The notes under the pieces were generated by a model. It ran no database searches. It saw nothing but the letters and a program-made list of their open reading frames with translations, and was not told where the DNA came from. This document shows, one piece after another, positions 61,161 to 64,000 of a stretch of 64,000 nucleotides of DNA. Position numbers and translations under genes: made by a program. The first letter of the stretch is position 1, and every line of letters begins with the position of its first letter. The stretch is from Candidatus Scybalocola faecigallinarum (GTDB taxonomy: Bacteria; Bacillota; Clostridia; Lachnospirales; Lachnospiraceae): positions 1-64,000 of the forward strand of contig DVIT01000044.1 of the NCBI GenBank assembly GCA_018711005.1, given 5' to 3'.

Positions 61161-61577
61161 TTAATTGTGATCCCGCATCTTACTTGCGGCACTAAGACGG
61201 GACATTGCCCGGGCCAGGGACATTTTGCTTAAATGGTACTCCTGGATGCTCATTTTCTGGCGCAGCTGTTCACGCGCCCGCTCCTGCGCTTCCCGGGCAC
61301 GGACAATATCAATATCCTCCGGCCGCTCCGCAGTCAGGACCATGACCCGCACACGGTTATTGATCACCTCAGCAAAGCCTGAGCTGACCACACATGCCCG
61401 GCTTTCGCCGTCCTTTGTCACAAACTCTACAGTTCCCGGCACAACGGCAATGATCATATTTTCATGATGGGCAAGAATCTGCACACCTCCGTCCGGTGCA
61501 GGAAGAACGACTGAAGCGGCCCGGCCGCTGAAAAACTGCTTATCACTGGCAAGGATTTCCAATGAAAATGTATTCAT
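61161..61577 (-). CDS. atpC: F1F0 ATP synthase epsilon subunit
   Basis: This 138-residue subunit has the N-terminal beta sandwich (SLEILASDKQFFSGRAASVVLPAPDGGVQIL, AHHENMIIAVVPGTVEF) and a C-terminal helical hairpin (ARAREAQERAREQLRQ type). It inhibits and couples the rotary motor. It follows atpD by 21 bases. Confidence 0.96.
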   Translation of the reverse strand: MNTFSLEILASDKQFFSGRAASVVLPAPDGGVQILAHHENMIIAVVPGTVEFVTKDGESRACVVSSGFAEVINNRVRVMVLTAERPEDIDIVRAREAQERAREQLRQKMSIQEYHLSKMSLARAMSRLSAASKMRDHN

Positions 61578-61598
61578 ACACCGTACCTCCTGACTTTA

Positions 61599-63895
<2,297 letters not shown>

Positions 63896-63899
63896 AAGA

Positions 63900-64000
63900 T
63901 CACCTGTTCTTTTCTTTATACTCGCTGGCCGCAGCCACGATCTTTTCTACAAGCTCGTCCGTTAAAACCCTGTCAGACTCAATTTCCTGGCCAATATGAG
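63900..64000 (-). CDS. atpA: F1F0 ATP synthase alpha subunit, C-terminal end (cut by window edge)
   Basis: The reverse strand encodes the last 33 residues, ending SDRVLTDELVEKIVAAASEY and then a lysine-rich tail, before a TGA. The tail type and its place directly before atpG identify the alpha subunit. The rest is beyond the window. Confidence 0.88.
   Translation of the reverse strand, partial: HIGQEIESDRVLTDELVEKIVAAASEYKEKNR

Overview
The window looks like a chromosomal segment of a spore-forming Bacillota, class Clostridia, most likely Lachnospiraceae. The evidence is the gene order smc-rnc-acpP-plsX, ylxM-ffh-rpsP-khpA-rimM-trmD, yceD-rpmF, tmcAL/ylbJ/coaD/rsmD and yloU-fakA-recG, together with an alpha/beta-type spore protein, GerW and YlbJ, moderate GC and strong AGGAGG ribosome binding sites. 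This placement is from gene content and order, not from a database search. No tRNA, rRNA, CRISPR array or intact insertion sequence was seen.

Region 1 (1-9300) is the accessory part: the start of a capsule or exopolysaccharide locus, read leftward. The order of transcription is cpsB (phosphatase), cpsC (chain-length adaptor), cpsD (tyrosine kinase), a membrane NDP-sugar 4,6-dehydratase, loaP (NusG-like antiterminator), two decayed 5' ends of a DegT aminotransferase, an intact DegT aminotransferase, and an initiating sugar transferase cut by the window edge. Upstream lies the most striking structure of the window. A segment of about 1.15 kb is bounded by 25-bp inverted repeats (8085-8109 and 9241-9265, 24/25 identical). 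It carries its own tyrosine recombinase gene and a TTGACA-N18-TATAAT promoter that points out of the segment into cpsB. Each repeat has the form expected of a tyrosine-recombinase core site (7-bp arms around a 7-bp spacer), with the two spacers in opposite orientation. The capsule operon is therefore predicted to be switched by DNA inversion and is drawn here in the ON orientation.

Region 2 (9344-25970) is housekeeping, all leftward. It holds rplS followed by an apparently inactive signal peptidase, rbgA, an active signal peptidase, an RNase HII-YraN fusion, pgeF, a radical-SAM DUF512 protein, der, plsY and gpsA. To the right are larB-larC-larE (nickel-pincer cofactor synthesis, no larA in the window) with DUF3842, and then the SRP/ribosomal operon ylxM-ffh-rpsP-khpA-rimM-trmD.

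Region 3 (25977-44160) holds ilvA, the plsX-acpP-rnc-smc-ftsY operon with a 42-residue membrane protein upstream, an NCS2 permease next to a GH43 glycosidase, yceD-rpmF, ackA divergent from tmcAL-ylbJ, and rsmD-coaD-coiled-coil.

Region 4 (44160-64000) holds a spore protein with a tandemly duplicated leader, recG-fakA-yloU, rpmB, an FHA protein, a cluster of small membrane, sporulation and uncharacterised genes (gerW, DUF2953, two unknowns, a rhomboid-fold protein), a LysM protein, a 1410-residue fused acyl-CoA dehydratase activase with an unusual ribosome-binding-site arrangement, a phosphoesterase, and the F1 part of ATP synthase (atpC, D, G and the end of A).
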